64,000 nt of DNA from Halorussus vallis. Lineage in GTDB: Archaea > Halobacteriota > Halobacteria > Halobacteriales > Haladaptataceae. Below are positions 16,990 to 25,428 of the stretch, one piece after another. A program made the position numbers and the translations under genes. The stretch spans positions 1,488,001 to 1,552,000 of the forward strand of contig NZ_CP100000.1 of NCBI RefSeq assembly GCF_024138165.1, read 5' to 3'. The notes beneath the pieces were generated by a model. That model was not told the origin of the DNA and ran no database searches. It saw nothing but the letters and a program-made list of their open reading frames with translations. Within the stretch, counting starts at the first letter, position 1. The number at the start of each line of letters is the position of its first letter.

Positions 16990-17532
16990 TTAGAGAAAAT
17001 CAGAGACTGTCTCCGTCAAGTCCGCGAAAATTTCCTCGGCTGATTCGATCCTCCGACATCCCGTGATAACGACCTTACCCGTAGCGAAGAGCAACACAAC
17101 ACCTTCAGCGCCCTCAGGGCGATAAATTAGACCGGGGAACTGCTCCGGTTCGTACTCAGTCTTCTCGAGACCCAACCCGATGGCGAGTGCATTCAGATTG
17201 AGGTTTTGGTCTAGTTCTCCAGTACAGACGTAATTCTGAATAGCGAACCACTCGTCCTCCGGTTCCTCGATGACGTCCATATCGGAGAAGAGATTCAAGA
17301 ATCGCTCTCGGAGTAAGTACGATTCTTCCTCGGAGTCTGCGCCGGTGATGATGAATTTCCCCGTTCTGTAGACCGTTATTAGCGGCGCGTCTTCCGCGAA
17401 TCGGAGGTACATCCCCGGATACTTGTCCGGGTCGTAGCGAGCGACTGGCTCACCAATATCGTCAGCGAGGCATTTTAAATCGAGTTCGACATCTAAAGCA
17501 CCCGATGCGACGATATTTACAATCTCTAACAT
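16990..17532 (-). CDS. tbp: Divergent TATA-box-binding protein (TBP) encoded in the island
   Basis: Two TBP repeats are clear: residues about 1-85 (MLEIVNIVASGALDVELDL, KYPGMYLRF, YRTGKFIITGA) and about 90-180 (IQNYVCTGELDQNLNLNALA, QFPGLIYRP, FATGKVVITG). It recognises promoters together with a TFB and RNA polymerase. The start MLEIVNIVAS is preferred because TBPs begin close to this strand; an in-frame start 60 nt earlier would add a basic tail. The first repeat has diverged from the usual FPGLVYR and IFRSGK, so it is probably an alternative TBP rather than the housekeeping copy. It is divergent from hsdM, with a 295-bp spacer. Confidence 0.88.
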   Translation of the reverse strand: MLEIVNIVASGALDVELDLKCLADDIGEPVARYDPDKYPGMYLRFAEDAPLITVYRTGKFIITGADSEEESYLLRERFLNLFSDMDVIEEPEDEWFAIQNYVCTGELDQNLNLNALAIGLGLEKTEYEPEQFPGLIYRPEGAEGVVLLFATGKVVITGCRRIESAEEIFADLTETVSDFL

Positions 17533-17796
17533 CCTTTCCTCCGATTCACAGCTAAAGCTCGTTTCAATTCTGCTCAACCCACGTCTAAACACTTGCTGGT
17601 TTCCGTCCTCAGTCTCAGAACTACTGACCGAACAACGTGGGATTGGGGTTGATCTTTGGAATAGGAAAAAGCATTTGAATCACGTTAGGCTTCCCGCCGC
17701 CGAAGACCAGTTAGTGAGGTATGGATAAAATGGTAGTCTTACTGTACGAAATACGAATGTGATTTGTGGGGTCGCCGTCTATCCATTTAACACAAT

Positions 17797-17804
17797 TCTT
17801 ATTT
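17797..17804 (+). promoter_or_regulatory. TATA box of the hsdMSR operon
   Basis: TTCTTATT is centred about 27 nt before the hsdM ATG, consistent with a leaderless transcript beginning at or next to the start codon. Confidence 0.5.
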
Positions 17805-17827
17805 GGGTCTAATCTGCAGTATTCGGT

Positions 17828-19408
17828 ATGGCTATTTCGGGAGATTCCAACGGTGAACTTGAAAAGCGGCTCTGGAAGACCGCTGAAAAACTTCGAGGAC
17901 CTGTTGACCCCTCCGAATACAAGGATTTCGCACTCGGGCTCTTGTTCCTCAAGAGTATGTCTGACTCCTTCAAGGCCCGACGACAAGAACTTGAAGAGAA
18001 AACCCGCAACTCCGACTCCCGTTATTATACCGAAGACGAGCAGGAACGTAAGTACATTCTCTCAGATAAGGACGAGTACAAACGAGAAAACGTATTCTAC
18101 ATTCCTGAAGAGGCACGCTGGCAGTACTTCGTCAACAATGCTACTGACCCGCAGATCGGGAAGAAAATCGACGATGCGATGCGGGCAATTGAAGATGAAA
18201 ACCCGCGTCTCAAAGGAATTCTACCTAAAGGATACTCTCGCTCTTCTCTCTCCGACAATTCTTCTGACGCGTTAGAAGGCTTGATCAACCTCTTCGCAGA
18301 TCTGGATATGGAAGCTGAGAACGGGGACAAAGATAAGGATGTTTTCGGCCGTGTCTACGAGTATTTCATTAAGCAGTTCGCGATAGAAGGCGGACAGAAG
18401 GGAGGCGAATTCTATACCCCGAAAAGCATCGTCGAATTGATGGTCGAGATCTTAGAGCCGTATGAAGGCCGGATATTCGACCCATTCAGCGGTTCAGGCG
18501 GAATGTTCGTACAGAGCCAGAAATTCATAGAAAGCCATGGAGGAGACACTGACAAGATCTCTATCTACGGCCAGGAAATCAAGGAGAGTACGCTGCAGAT
18601 CTCTAAAATGAATCTCTATCTTCGAGGTCTTGACGGAAATATCAAACAGGGAGATAGCATTCTTAATGACCAACACAAGGGTCTTGAAGCGGACTACATC
18701 CTGACTAATCCCCCGTTCAACATGAGTGAATGGGGGAGAAGCTCTGTCTCTGATGATGATCCACGATTTATATATGGGTTGCCTCCAGCCACAAAACAGG
18801 GTGGAAACTTTGCTTTTGTACAACATATGTTGTCACATCTAAATAATCAAGGAATGGTTGGTACTGTTATGGCAAATGGATCATTATCTATACAAGGGGA
18901 TGAAGGTGAGATCCGCAAGGAAATAATAAAAAATGATTTGGTAGATGTCATAGTAACCCTCCCAATCAAATTATTCTACACAACTGACATTCCGGTATGT
19001 TTGTGGTTCTTGTCAAATGATAAAGAAAATGACAAGTGCCGGAATCGAAAGGGCGAAACCTTATTCATTGACGCAACTGACATGTATGATGAAATGGGTG
19101 ATTCTCGTCACGCTCTCTCAAACCGCCATATCAAATTAATTGTGTCAAAGGTCAGAGAGTTTCGTGGACAAACAGATCAGGAGTTTTCAGACGTGACTGG
19201 ATTTGCATATAAAGCCACCACTGAGGAAATTTCAGAAAACAGTTTCATTCTAACACCAAGTCGATATGTTGGAATTGACCTGGATGATAATACTGTTCCT
19301 TTTGAAGCAAAAATGGAGAGCTTGAGCTCAAATTTGAGAGAGGAGATGCAGAAGTCGAACGAATTAGAAGAGCAAATTAAGAAGAATATCGAGGAGGTTG
19401 GATTCTAA
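17828..19408 (+). CDS. hsdM: Type I restriction-modification methyltransferase subunit HsdM
   Basis: N6-adenine methyltransferase of the Type I complex. The N-terminal HsdM helical domain (ELEKRLWKTAEKLRG onward) is followed by the Rossmann core: SAM motif DPFSGSGG (about residues 218-225), the GGEFYTP lead-in (about 192-198) and catalytic NPPF (294-297). 526 aa is a normal length. The last residues overlap hsdS as TAATG. Base composition shifts inside the gene: about 47-48 % G+C around 18421-18600 but 35 % by hand count over 18841-18960, and low again near the end and in hsdS, suggesting a recombination mosaic. Confidence 0.93.
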   Translation: MAISGDSNGELEKRLWKTAEKLRGPVDPSEYKDFALGLLFLKSMSDSFKARRQELEEKTRNSDSRYYTEDEQERKYILSDKDEYKRENVFYIPEEARWQYFVNNATDPQIGKKIDDAMRAIEDENPRLKGILPKGYSRSSLSDNSSDALEGLINLFADLDMEAENGDKDKDVFGRVYEYFIKQFAIEGGQKGGEFYTPKSIVELMVEILEPYEGRIFDPFSGSGGMFVQSQKFIESHGGDTDKISIYGQEIKESTLQISKMNLYLRGLDGNIKQGDSILNDQHKGLEADYILTNPPFNMSEWGRSSVSDDDPRFIYGLPPATKQGGNFAFVQHMLSHLNNQGMVGTVMANGSLSIQGDEGEIRKEIIKNDLVDVIVTLPIKLFYTTDIPVCLWFLSNDKENDKCRNRKGETLFIDATDMYDEMGDSRHALSNRHIKLIVSKVREFRGQTDQEFSDVTGFAYKATTEEISENSFILTPSRYVGIDLDDNTVPFEAKMESLSSNLREEMQKSNELEEQIKKNIEEVGF

Positions 19409-20082
19409 TGACCAACCAATCGAATATTAGCGAATACGACAATTCCAAAGACCAAATAGAATCATATAAAGATCTGACCTCGTCGCCGCGCGAAGTAGAG
19501 GAGAATGTACCCCTTAAGGATGTGTGTGATTTTATGATGCGAGGAAAACAGCCTACATACGTTGATGAAAGCGATATCCGAGCATTAAATCAAAAAGCCA
19601 TCCGTGAGAATGTCATAGAAGAAAAGCACCTTAAATACCACGATCCTGAAGTCGACATGTTCGAAAATCGATTCATACGTGAGGGAGACATTGTGATCAA
19701 TTCTACAGGCAAGGGTACTGTTGGTAGGACACACTACTTTCGCAAAACACCGGAGAACATGTTCGCAGATTCTCACGTGACCATTCTTCGAACAGACGAA
19801 AGTAAGGTCGACTCAGAATATCTCTATTACCTATTGAGCACTCCTCGTTACAAGGAAATATTGGTAAACGGGGCAACCGGTAGTACTGGGCAGGTGGAAT
19901 TAAATAAGGGAACTTTGCAAGAGATTGAGATCACTTATCCGGATATCGAAACACAGAGAGAGATTGTCTCTGTCCTTCGACCAATGGGGCTACAAATAGA
20001 GAATAATAGGAGTATGAATAAAACTCTTCTTGAGATGATGAGCACAATCTTTGGACACCATCAGTCTGATCTGAGTTCATGA
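19408..20082 (+). CDS. hsdS: Half-size specificity subunit HsdS (single target-recognition domain)
   Basis: 224 aa, about half the usual length. One target-recognition domain is visible (VPLKDVCDFMMRG, then REGDIVINSTGKGTVGRTHY, FADSHVTILR, YYLLSTPRYKEI, GSTGQVELNKGTLQEI), followed by a coiled helix (QREIVSVLRPMGLQIENN). A single-domain S subunit must dimerise, which would predict a palindromic target rather than the usual asymmetric one. It overlaps hsdM and is 56 nt before hsdR. G+C is low, as in the 3' part of hsdM. No second domain or frameshifted remnant is seen in the hsdS-hsdR spacer. Confidence 0.88.
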   Translation: MTNQSNISEYDNSKDQIESYKDLTSSPREVEENVPLKDVCDFMMRGKQPTYVDESDIRALNQKAIRENVIEEKHLKYHDPEVDMFENRFIREGDIVINSTGKGTVGRTHYFRKTPENMFADSHVTILRTDESKVDSEYLYYLLSTPRYKEILVNGATGSTGQVELNKGTLQEIEITYPDIETQREIVSVLRPMGLQIENNRSMNKTLLEMMSTIFGHHQSDLSS

Positions 20083-20138
20083 ACTTGAGGTAAGAAACAT
20101 GTGTATGGATTCCAAAAGGTGTCTTGGGAAGATCTGAA

Positions 20139-23129
20139 ATGGCTATGAATGAGATGGAGCTGTCGGAGAAGCCGACCTTACAGACTTTTCAGGACATTGG
20201 ATATGACTACAAGCACGGGTCTGAGCTGGGGCCAAACAGTGATGATCCTGAGCGCCAGTCTCATTCTGACGTGGTTTTGCATGGCCGTCTCAAGCGGAAG
20301 CTTCGGGAGTTTAATCCATCTCTGCCAGACGAAGCGATTGAAGACGCTATTTCTCAGCTTCTCGGGTTCAACTCGATAAGACTCCTAAAGAATAACAAAG
20401 ACTTCCACGAGAAGCTGGTTAACGGGGTTCAAGTTGAGTACGAGGTCGGCGGCGAAACCCGCGGTGATTTTGTAGACGTTTTTGATTTTGAGAATCCTGA
20501 GGCGAACGACTTCCTCGTTGCTAATCAGGTGGTTATTCAGATTGGTGAGGGTCCGCAGCGTATCCCGGACATCCTTGTGTTTGTGAATGGTTTGCCTGTC
20601 GGTGTTTTGGAGTTGAAGGATCCGACGAATCCGCAGGCGTCGATGGGTAATGCGTACAAGCAGGTCACGGATCGGTATGTGAACGAAATACCGGACTTGT
20701 TCCACTACAACGAACTCATCGGTATTTTGGATATGAACAATGCTAAGCTGGGGTGCTTGTCTGCGGGCTGGGAGTGGTTCTCGCCGTGGCGGTATATCGA
20801 CGAAGAAAAAGATGCTACGGGCGAGCTGCCGCCGTCCGAGGTATTGATCCGCGGTGCGTTCGACAAGACACGGGTATTGGATTTGATCGAGAACTTTGTT
20901 TTGTTCGCTGATGAGGATGGGAAGCTCAATAAGAAGCTTGCTGCGTATCATCAGTTCTATGCGGTGAACAGCGCGGTGGAGAGTAGCCGGAACGTAGTTC
21001 CGAATCCTGATGAGGACCGTATCGGGCTTGTGTGGCACACTCAGGGCTCGGGCAAGTCGCTCTCCATGGTGTTCTACGCGAAGAAAATCCGCCGAGAAAG
21101 CTCAATGGAAAACCCGACGCTTGTTTATCTTACAGACCGCAATGATTTGGATGATCAGCTGTACCGGGAGTTCCGGAAGCACGGCTTGAACGCGGAGTGG
21201 GCGGATAGCGACAACCGTGTTGAGCTCCGGGATCGGCTGGATCGGGAGGCAGGTGGCATAATTTTTGCTACTATCCAGAAGTTCCAGACTACGGATGACG
21301 AGGTCACGTATCCAGAGGTCAACGACCGGCAGAATGTGATCGTCGTCGCTGATGAGGCGCATCGGACCCAGTACAAGAGTTTAGCGACAAATGTTCGGGA
21401 CGGACTGCCGAACGCTTCTCATCTCGGATTTACTGCTACACCTATCGAGAAGGAGGATCGGTCTACGACCAACACGTTTGGCGGATATATCAGCCAATAT
21501 ACTATCAAGGAGTCCGAGAAGGACGGTTCGACGGTTCCGATTTACTACGAGAGCCGATTGGCGAAGCTCCAGGTCAATGATCCGGAAATTGAGGACCGGT
21601 TTAACGAGTTGATGGAGTCGAAGTCCGATGACCTGAAGAATGAGATGAAGAGGAAGTGGACTCAGCTTCGTCGGGTCATTGAGAATAGCGAGGAGCGAAC
21701 TGAGATGATTGCAGATGATATCGTGGAGCACTACAATAATCGGGAGATTGAGGGTAAGGCGATGACGGTAGCGATTAGCCGCCAAGCCGCTGTCAACCTA
21801 GCTGAGAAGATCCGAGAGAATCCTGATGCACCTGAAACCCGAGTTGTGATTTCTGGAGCTGAGGATTATATTGATGATCCGATTTCAAATGAGGAGTTGA
21901 AGCGCCGGTTCAAGGACCCTGATGATCCGTTCGAGATCACTGTTGTCTGCGATAAGTGGTTGACCGGATTCGATGCCCCTCACCTCCACACCTTGTACGT
22001 GGATAAGCCGATGAAGAACCACAACTTGTTGCAGGCCATCGGTCGGGTCAATCGGGTGTACAAGGACAAGCCGGGTGGTCTGATTGTGGACTATATCGGT
22101 ATCAGTGAGCGTCTAAAGAAGGCGTTGGACAAGTACACGTCTGAGGTTCAGAACGATGCGATGCTGGATATCGAGGAAGCTGTGGAGGTGATGCGGCAGA
22201 AGCATCAGAAGGTTTCTGACTTCTTCGCTGCTGTAGACTACAGCAACTGGCCGCAGTTGGATCGGATGGAGCGCCAACGCCTGTTGTACAAGGCTCAGAA
22301 TGAGGTGTTGATTACTGAGGAACGTGAGGAGAAGTTCCGTGAGTCGATGAAGGAATTAAAGAAGGCTCACTCTCTGGTTTCGCCTCACTCTGCGGCAGGT
22401 GGCATCCGGGCAGACGTGGCGTTCTTTGAGGCGGTTCTCGGCGCTATCAACAGCATTGAGAACTCCGGAAATCCGGATGAGATGGAAGACTTAGACTCAG
22501 CGATGAAGGAGTTGGTAGCTGAGGGCGTCGGTATCGAGGACTTGGTAGAGGTGACTGGCTTTGACAAATGGGAGAAAGAGAAACCGGTTCTGAGTGATGA
22601 TTTCCTTGGTGATGTTGAGGAGGTTGAATTCGAGAACTTGCAGGTGAAGATGCTTCGTCAGCTCTTGGAGAATGAGATCACGACTCGGAAGCAGACGAAC
22701 TTGGCGAAGTACGAGTCCTTCGAGGAGGAACTAGAGGAGACGATTAACGAGTACAACGAGGGTTTCCTCTCGACGCAGCAGGTGATCGATGAGCTGCGAG
22801 ATTACGCTAACAGGATTCAGGATACGGATGATCGACAGGATGACCTCGGATTGAGTGATGAGGAGTATGCTTTTTACTCGGCTATCTCGTCGAACACGGA
22901 TACAGAGATCCATGAGGAGACGTTGAAGACAATCGCCCGTGAATTGAAGCAGAATTTGAAGGACAGTGTGGAGTTGGATTGGACGAACCGTGAGAAGATC
23001 CGGGCCGAAATAAAGACTGAGGTAAAGGCTGTTCTGCGAAGCAATGGCCTAAGCTTGTACAAGCACGAGAATCTTGTCGATCCGATTGTCTCACAGGCAG
23101 AGGCATTCTATGGTGGGGCAGCTGCTTAA
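20139..23129 (+). CDS. hsdR: Type I restriction endonuclease motor subunit HsdR
   Basis: Translocates DNA and cleaves it when the HsdM2S complex meets unmodified sites. The nuclease domain shows RIPDILVF followed by GVLELKDP (D...ExK, about residues 144-160). The SF2 motor shows HTQGSGKS (Walker A), VVADEAHR (motif II), GFTATP (motif III) and QAIGRVNR (motif VI). The C-terminal 300 residues are the helical HsdM-contact region. The ATG at 20139 is preferred to a TTG 15 nt earlier; another ATG follows at 20145. About 996 aa, full length. G+C is about 50 %, above hsdS but below the chromosome that begins 300 bp later. Confidence 0.93.
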   Translation: MAMNEMELSEKPTLQTFQDIGYDYKHGSELGPNSDDPERQSHSDVVLHGRLKRKLREFNPSLPDEAIEDAISQLLGFNSIRLLKNNKDFHEKLVNGVQVEYEVGGETRGDFVDVFDFENPEANDFLVANQVVIQIGEGPQRIPDILVFVNGLPVGVLELKDPTNPQASMGNAYKQVTDRYVNEIPDLFHYNELIGILDMNNAKLGCLSAGWEWFSPWRYIDEEKDATGELPPSEVLIRGAFDKTRVLDLIENFVLFADEDGKLNKKLAAYHQFYAVNSAVESSRNVVPNPDEDRIGLVWHTQGSGKSLSMVFYAKKIRRESSMENPTLVYLTDRNDLDDQLYREFRKHGLNAEWADSDNRVELRDRLDREAGGIIFATIQKFQTTDDEVTYPEVNDRQNVIVVADEAHRTQYKSLATNVRDGLPNASHLGFTATPIEKEDRSTTNTFGGYISQYTIKESEKDGSTVPIYYESRLAKLQVNDPEIEDRFNELMESKSDDLKNEMKRKWTQLRRVIENSEERTEMIADDIVEHYNNREIEGKAMTVAISRQAAVNLAEKIRENPDAPETRVVISGAEDYIDDPISNEELKRRFKDPDDPFEITVVCDKWLTGFDAPHLHTLYVDKPMKNHNLLQAIGRVNRVYKDKPGGLIVDYIGISERLKKALDKYTSEVQNDAMLDIEEAVEVMRQKHQKVSDFFAAVDYSNWPQLDRMERQRLLYKAQNEVLITEEREEKFRESMKELKKAHSLVSPHSAAGGIRADVAFFEAVLGAINSIENSGNPDEMEDLDSAMKELVAEGVGIEDLVEVTGFDKWEKEKPVLSDDFLGDVEEVEFENLQVKMLRQLLENEITTRKQTNLAKYESFEEELEETINEYNEGFLSTQQVIDELRDYANRIQDTDDRQDDLGLSDEEYAFYSAISSNTDTEIHEETLKTIARELKQNLKDSVELDWTNREKIRAEIKTEVKAVLRSNGLSLYKHENLVDPIVSQAEAFYGGAAA

Positions 23130-23426
23130 CCGGATTTTGGCTACCCTTTGAAAACCGGCGATGACCAGTCAAATGATCGGTAAGAGGTTGAGTTTTGCAC
23201 TTACGTTGTGCGATGCTGCTCGTTCCTATTGTTCTACGATGAACGATCGAAGTGAAGGGTCGGTAATAGTTCGGCCTCGGCACTCATAGGGTTCGTCACC
23301 ACCGGATGCCGAGTCCGGTTCGGAGCGAGCGCCTCGTCATCGGCCACCGCCACCTACCGCGTCCGGCGAAAAGACCCTTACTCCTTCCGGTCGAACTCGT
23401 CTTCCGAATCTCGACCCCAGTTCGCC
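23130..23426. other. Right edge of the low-G+C island
   Basis: No gene seen. Composition rises sharply here, from about 50 % in hsdR to about 70 % in the glycosyltransferase gene. No tRNA, integrase or obvious direct-repeat end was found, so the exact junction is not set. Confidence 0.5.
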
Positions 23427-24089
23427 ATGTCCGACCCAGCAGTAAGCTTCGTCGTCCCCGCGAAGGACGAGGAAGCCTACCTCCCCGCCGCGCTCGACAG
23501 CATCCGCCGCCAGCGCACCGACCGCGCGTACGAGGTGATCGTGGTCGACGGCGACAGCGCCGACGCGACGGCCGACGTCGCCCGCGAGTACGACGCCGCG
23601 CTCGTGGAGCAGTCGGGGACGACCATCGCCGACGCGCGCCACTGCGGCGCGAAGCGGGCCGACGGCGACTGGCTGGCGTTCGTGGACGCAGACACCGCGG
23701 TCCGGCCCGAGTACCTCGACTCGATGCTGGCGTTCGCGCGCTCGGAAGGGCTCGCGGCGGCCTCTTCTCGGTGTCGGATGGTCGGCCCGCGCAGGGCCAG
23801 GCTGATGGAGGCGACCATCAACCACGTCTTCCCGCGGCTCGACCGCCCGATTCTGCCGGGCTTCAACTGCTTCGTCGACCGGGACGCCTACTTCGCAGTC
23901 GGCGGCTTCCCGGAGGTCCCCAACGAGGACACGGCGTTCAGCCGGAAACTGGGTCGGACGCGAGAGACGGGCTACCACCCCGACGTGCTGGTCGAGAGTT
24001 CCGCTCGGCGAATCGCGGACTCGGGGTTGACGGGAACGCTGTATCACTACCTCAGACTAGACTGGGGCCGGATTCGGACGGAGTACTGA
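23427..24089 (+). CDS. Family 2 glycosyltransferase
   Basis: GT-A fold transferase that moves a sugar from a nucleotide- or lipid-linked donor. It starts AVSFVVPAKDEEAYLPAAL, the classic GT2 opening, then VIVVDGDSADATADVA and the metal-binding DADT in LAFVDADTAVRPEYLD. 220 aa, soluble, with no C-terminal membrane helices. It is the first gene of the high-G+C chromosome to the right of the island and stands alone. The acceptor, which could be a glycoprotein or a polar lipid, cannot be deduced from context. Confidence 0.88.
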   Translation: MSDPAVSFVVPAKDEEAYLPAALDSIRRQRTDRAYEVIVVDGDSADATADVAREYDAALVEQSGTTIADARHCGAKRADGDWLAFVDADTAVRPEYLDSMLAFARSEGLAAASSRCRMVGPRRARLMEATINHVFPRLDRPILPGFNCFVDRDAYFAVGGFPEVPNEDTAFSRKLGRTRETGYHPDVLVESSARRIADSGLTGTLYHYLRLDWGRIRTEY

Positions 24090-24175
24090 GTCGAGTCCTC
24101 AGGAACTACTTGGGCTCAACTTTCGTGACTGCGAGTGCCAACTAATCTAAAATGTCATTACGAATCTTGACAGCC

Positions 24176-24310
24176 ACTGTGGCACGCGGCGGCGCAGGCG
24201 CAGCCTGCGACGTTCGCGCGAGGGACGACCGAACGAGCGCCGACCGGCGCGAGTGAAGGAGTCGGTTGGGGAGGCGTGTGGCGTGCGGTTGCGGTGCGGG
24301 TACTCATTTG
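24176..24310 (+). repeat. Structured repeat R2, copy 1
   Basis: Between the glycosyltransferase and sprT-like genes (gap 24090-24469). Scaffold: hairpin CGCAGGC-GCA-GCCTGCG, GCGCGAGGGACGA, hairpin GCGCCG-AC-CGGCGC, GGTTGGGGAGGCGTGTGGC, GCGGTTGCGGTG and CTCATTTGA. After it come GCGGTTGCGGT-type short repeats and GTGTAAGTAGCGGTCGCAG-like units at about 24314, 24383 and 24427. Confidence 0.7.
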
Positions 24311-24469
24311 AACCGGGCAAGTGGCGGTTGCCGTCGTAGTTGCGGTTGCGGTCGCAGTTGCGGTGTGATTCGGCATCTACATCGTGTAAGTAGCGGTCGC
24401 AGTCGCGGTACCGTCTTCACTCCAATTGTGTAAGTGGTGGTTACAGCCCCGTGAAACAGAAGCCAGTAC

Positions 24470-25102
24470 TTACTCCCGAACTTGCTCACAGTCCACGCCC
24501 GCCCCGCAACAAGACGAGAGGTACTGCTCGTGTTCCCGGACCAGTTTGCACTCCCGGTAGCGCCGGCCGACCGTCGCCCCGCAGTCGGCACACGAGAGCA
24601 CGAACTTCGGGTCGGCAAAGGGCGGACACTTCACCGTCGCGTCGACCGCCTCGGCCCGCGCCTTGAACCGCCGGCCGTGGTCGGTCGTGCCGAACCGCTG
24701 GAACTGCTCGACGTGGACCAGTTCGTGGCGGAGCGTGGCGGTCCACTCCGCGCGGTCGAACGCCGCGTAGGCGTCCCAGGTCAGCGAAACCGTACACTCC
24801 CGGAGCGTCCGGTCGCCGGGCGGTCGGCCCACACGCTCTGCGGCTTCGTCCCACGAAATCGGCGTGCCGACTTCCGCTCCGGGAATCCTGGGGCGCTTGA
24901 CCGCGGCGGCCCGGCGCTTCGCGCGCGTCGACACCTCCCAGTCGACCAGCGAGAAGTCCACGTCGACGTCGTACTCGCGGGCCGCCTCCCGGCAGTAGGC
25001 CCGCGAGGCCAGCACCAGTTCCTCGCGGGTGCCGACGCTCTCCAGCGCCCGCGCGGTCGGCGACTCGGGCGGTTCCGGCGTGACCCGTCTGGATTCCGTC
25101 AC
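24470..25102 (-). CDS. SprT-like zinc metalloprotease-family protein
   Basis: The zinc site is HELVH (residues 126-130) with a third ligand at His142 in DHGRRF, as in SprT/Spartan proteins that cut DNA-protein crosslinks in eukaryotes. A C-terminal zinc ribbon is indicated by CADC (171-174) and a later Cys pair (198-199). The N-terminal half has SLVDWEVSTRAKRRAA, where the SprT fold begins. GTG start. Whether the haloarchaeal protein is an active protease is not known from sequence, but all ligands are present. Monocistronic, convergent with the glycosyltransferase gene across repeat R2. Confidence 0.85.
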   Translation of the reverse strand: MTESRRVTPEPPESPTARALESVGTREELVLASRAYCREAAREYDVDVDFSLVDWEVSTRAKRRAAAVKRPRIPGAEVGTPISWDEAAERVGRPPGDRTLRECTVSLTWDAYAAFDRAEWTATLRHELVHVEQFQRFGTTDHGRRFKARAEAVDATVKCPPFADPKFVLSCADCGATVGRRYRECKLVREHEQYLSSCCGAGVDCEQVRE

Positions 25103-25218
25103 TGTGTTCAGGTGGGCCGATGAACGCCACCCTCTTGACGGTTTGCTCTCCGGCTAGCGAAAGTCCGGAGTACTAGAATCGAAGTGGTCGTTGAAACTAC
25201 CGGGGCTGTGACCGCCTC

Positions 25219-25338
25219 GAAAGCCCCCGCCCGCTCGCGGTCGTTCTGTGGGATATTCGGCTCGTGCCTGCGGCACTCACCGAATAGTTGCCCACAGAAG
25301 CGACCACGTCCTTCGGACGCGAGCGGGCGGCCCCTTTC
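25219..25338. repeat. Fold-back element R3, copy A
   Basis: The outer arms GAAAGCCCCCGCCCGCTCG (25219-25237) and CGAGCGGGCGGCCCCTTTC (25320-25338) pair. Nested stems follow: GGTCG with CGACC, TTCTGTGGG (25244-25252) with CCCACAGAA (25291-25299), ATTCGG with CCGAAT, and GTGCC with GGCAC at the tip. The whole gap 25103-25428 holds only this element and its CAGTCC..CCCGGTCGGTTGGTCGG flank. Confidence 0.7.
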
Positions 25339-25428
25339 AGTCCCACCCGGTCGGTTGGTCGGTCAGCTTTCGCACCCGAGAATTCGGATTCGGAACGTCG
25401 CCCGAAGTACCTGCGTTCGCCCGTCGTT

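Noticed and set aside
23130-23426. tRNA gene or att site at the island edge
   Set aside because: No cloverleaf or T-loop with matching stems, and no direct repeat pair could be found.
24157-24470. Small ORFs within repeat R2
   Set aside because: Each R2 copy has open frames because of its G+C content, but frames differ between copies, so they are not conserved genes.
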